Origin: Antedon mediterranea
Taxonomy: Eukaryota; Echinodermata; Crinoidea; Comatulida; Antedonidae
DNA: 64,000 nucleotides
Direction of reading: 5' to 3'
Assembly: GCF_964355755.1 (NCBI RefSeq)
Contig: NC_092672.1
Location: forward strand, 11,716,501 to 11,780,500
Positions 62,250 to 64,000 of the stretch are shown here, in pieces; within the stretch, counting starts at the first letter, position 1; every line of letters begins with the position of its first letter. Made by a program: the position numbers and the translations under genes. The notes beneath the pieces are model-generated. The model was given only the letters and a program-made list of their open reading frames with translations, did not search any database and was not told where the DNA came from.

Positions 62250-63590
62250 ATGGCCGTGTTTATGACTGTTGTTTTACTATTCGCGTATTGCGTTTCTCAA
62301 AGTGAATGTACTACTATTGTCAGAGGCCCGGAGGATGCTGAATACATTGAAGGAAATGAATTAGCTTACATTTTTTGTATTTTACAAGGTTATAACGAAA
62401 TGGATGACATATTTTGGGAGAAAGATGGAGTAAGAATCGAAAATTCACAAAAATATGTATACAATGTGGATTATGCGAATAATATTTTTGGTATTTTTAT
62501 TAAAGGAATAGAGCGGTCTGATCGGGGTGAGTATAACTGTGCTGTTTTTGTTGAAAAAACTGAAGAAACTGTGGAATCTGAACCAGCTGTTCTGACCATT
62601 CACGAAATTCCACCTGAGCGTTATCCAAGGATTGAAACAATGGAACCTTACAAAGCTGGTGATTCGGCAGTCATATCGTGTATTTCTGAATATACTAATC
62701 CTAGACCCGAACTTGCGCTCTATCGTTCTGGAAATAACAAGCCGCTTCTTGCCATGACTATCATAGATGAAGGAATTAATATAATAAAAATTACTTACTC
62801 ATTCACGCCAACAATAGATGACAATAATTCGAAATTCTGTTGTAAACTAACTATTCCAAGACTTGCATTTGTACGATACGGTAATAACGTTACGATAGAT
62901 GTTCAGTTCGCGCCTGTATTATCTATTAAACACGAGGAGGTTCTTGAAAGTGGAAAAATAGCGGTCCTTATATGTGAAACAACTGAGTCAAATCCAGAAG
63001 CAAGGGATTATGAATGGAGTCACAAGGATGGCCAACTTTTTACTGATAATTTTAGCGCTAATGGGAAAATTATGCGCATTAAAAATCCCACGCAGTATTT
63101 AAATGGTACCGTTTTAGTTTGTTCTGCAAGGAACTCAATAGGAATTGCAATAACAGAAGTTACACTATACGTGGAAAAAGGAGGTATGTCTGGTTCAGAT
63201 CGTCCGTCAACAATTGCTGGTTCAGCCGAACAAAACGGACAAAAAAGCATGGATATTTTGTTAAAGACTGTTATAATTGCTGGAATAATCACAATAAGTG
63301 TTATAACATTGTTAGTGTTACCGTTATGTTTACATCACGTGTGTATCAACCGTCATGCGATTGACTCTTTGGGCAGAAAAATATCACAGCCTCAAATATA
63401 TTTTGAAGCTAACGACCGTGTGCTTCCGACCCCACCGGAAAATATGGAAAACTACACGTGGAAAAGATCTTTAGCCGTGCAGGTTCCAGATGATTTGGAA
63501 ATAGATATCGAAATGGTTTATCAAGAAATATCAGATAAATGTCGAAGCAGTCGCAACACACTTGCAAAAAATACGTCCACTTATAGTTAG
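62250..63590 (+). CDS. three-Ig-domain transmembrane receptor, nectin/CADM-like (paralogue 2)
   Basis: The 446-aa protein is a paralogue of the receptor at 9187-10527. Residues 1-20 are a signal peptide ending SEC. Ig1 (about 22-118) has C43, W56 and C97 in GEYNC. Ig2 (about 120-218) starts with the shared EIPPERYP motif and has C144 with C197 and C198, but the core Trp is replaced (ELALYRS), which is unusual. Ig3 (about 220-308) has C242, W256 and C291. The membrane span is about 339-361. The tail has LGRKISQPQIYFEANDR (Y384), VQVPDD and YQEI (Y424). Potential N-glycosylation sites include N192, N213, N267 and N285. The ATG at 62250 was chosen because it gives a clean signal peptide just after a strong splice acceptor and aligns with the paralogue. 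Function as an adhesion or immune-recognition receptor is inferred. Confidence 0.88.
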   Translation: MAVFMTVVLLFAYCVSQSECTTIVRGPEDAEYIEGNELAYIFCILQGYNEMDDIFWEKDGVRIENSQKYVYNVDYANNIFGIFIKGIERSDRGEYNCAVFVEKTEETVESEPAVLTIHEIPPERYPRIETMEPYKAGDSAVISCISEYTNPRPELALYRSGNNKPLLAMTIIDEGINIIKITYSFTPTIDDNNSKFCCKLTIPRLAFVRYGNNVTIDVQFAPVLSIKHEEVLESGKIAVLICETTESNPEARDYEWSHKDGQLFTDNFSANGKIMRIKNPTQYLNGTVLVCSARNSIGIAITEVTLYVEKGGMSGSDRPSTIAGSAEQNGQKSMDILLKTVIIAGIITISVITLLVLPLCLHHVCINRHAIDSLGRKISQPQIYFEANDRVLPTPPENMENYTWKRSLAVQVPDDLEIDIEMVYQEISDKCRSSRNTLAKNTSTYS

Positions 63591-64000
63591 TGTAATTACA
63601 TAAGATGGGTAGTTTTGTTTAGTGTCTTTTTTTATCACTCCTTATACTGTACAATTAACAGATGGGGATTTAAATCAATGTAAGTAAGTGTTACTGTAAT
63701 AGGAGGCATCCATCAATTCTGTTACGCAAAAAAAACAAACATAGAACCAATAGATTAACATACATTATTTATAAGAATTCAACGTTTACGAATTATGCTA
63801 TGTCATCACGTGATATGCAGTCTCTTAATTAATGTTGTTTTGACACACGTATAACACATTAGATTATTGTAATGTTTGCAGAAATTAGATGTTCACAGTA
63901 CTGGCTCAAAGTTCAACATGGTTGGGAGAAACAATGTATGGGTTGCCAAACGATACCTGAAAAAAATTTACTGTTTTTTCTTTCAATAATACTGTTTTCC
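63591..64000. other. 3' flank of the second Ig gene
   Basis: No further gene is seen. No AATAAA hexamer is found before the window ends, so the polyadenylation site may use a variant signal or lie beyond the window. Confidence 0.4.

Overview
The window looks like a piece of a marine invertebrate genome, most likely an echinoderm or a near relative. The reasons are the AT-rich sequence, the frequent short palindrome TAGGCCTA, single-coding-exon receptor-like genes, and a dense layer of short inverted-repeat elements, tRNA-derived SINEs and worn LINE or Penelope fragments. The species cannot be named from sequence alone. No prokaryotic operon, CRISPR array or intact virus is visible.

Two protein-coding genes are well supported. 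They are paralogues on the plus strand, about 51.7 kb apart. The first (9187-10527) and second (62250-63590) each encode 446 aa: a signal peptide, three Ig-like domains (an N-terminal V-like domain, a CD80-like C2 domain and a third I/C2-like domain), one membrane span and a cytoplasmic tail of about 75-85 aa. The layout resembles nectins and CADM-type cell-adhesion receptors. The ectodomains have diverged strongly. The tails share a motif block (LGR-x-I-x-QP ... YFE ... DR-x-LP ... PE-x2-EN-x2-W-x-RS-x2-VQVP) and a C-terminal YxEI tyrosine motif. Both coding regions are uninterrupted and are preceded by a 3' splice-site-like sequence, so an upstream 5' UTR exon is likely.

The ~52 kb between them holds no other gene I can support and is a repeat-rich spacer. 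Its parts, in order, are: (TA)n tracts and a LINE-tail-like repeat at 2.2-3.05 kb; tRNA-like elements at 6.9, 18.2, 40.5 and 40.8 kb; a Penelope-type GIY-YIG endonuclease fragment framed by perfect 37-bp inverted repeats at 22.0-22.4 kb; SINEs at 25.3-25.9, 45.8 and 50.7 kb; TTAA-flanked MITEs of four families at 27.1, 28.7, 33.7, 41.9, 43.0, 56.3 and 59.5 kb; LINE fragments at 28.3, 31.9, 32.9, 35.0, 38.7 and 41.0 kb; a giant inverted repeat with ~600-bp arms at 35.5-37.9 kb; a Helitron-like family with an internal ACCG microsatellite at 31.4, 43.2 and 46.4 kb; and a ~37-bp minisatellite of about 22 units at 53.7-54.5 kb, broken by an insertion and then resumed.

The most interesting biology is the Ig-receptor pair. 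A variable ectodomain on a conserved, tyrosine-bearing tail is what one expects of a lineage-specific recognition or adhesion receptor family, but ligand and signalling role are inference.
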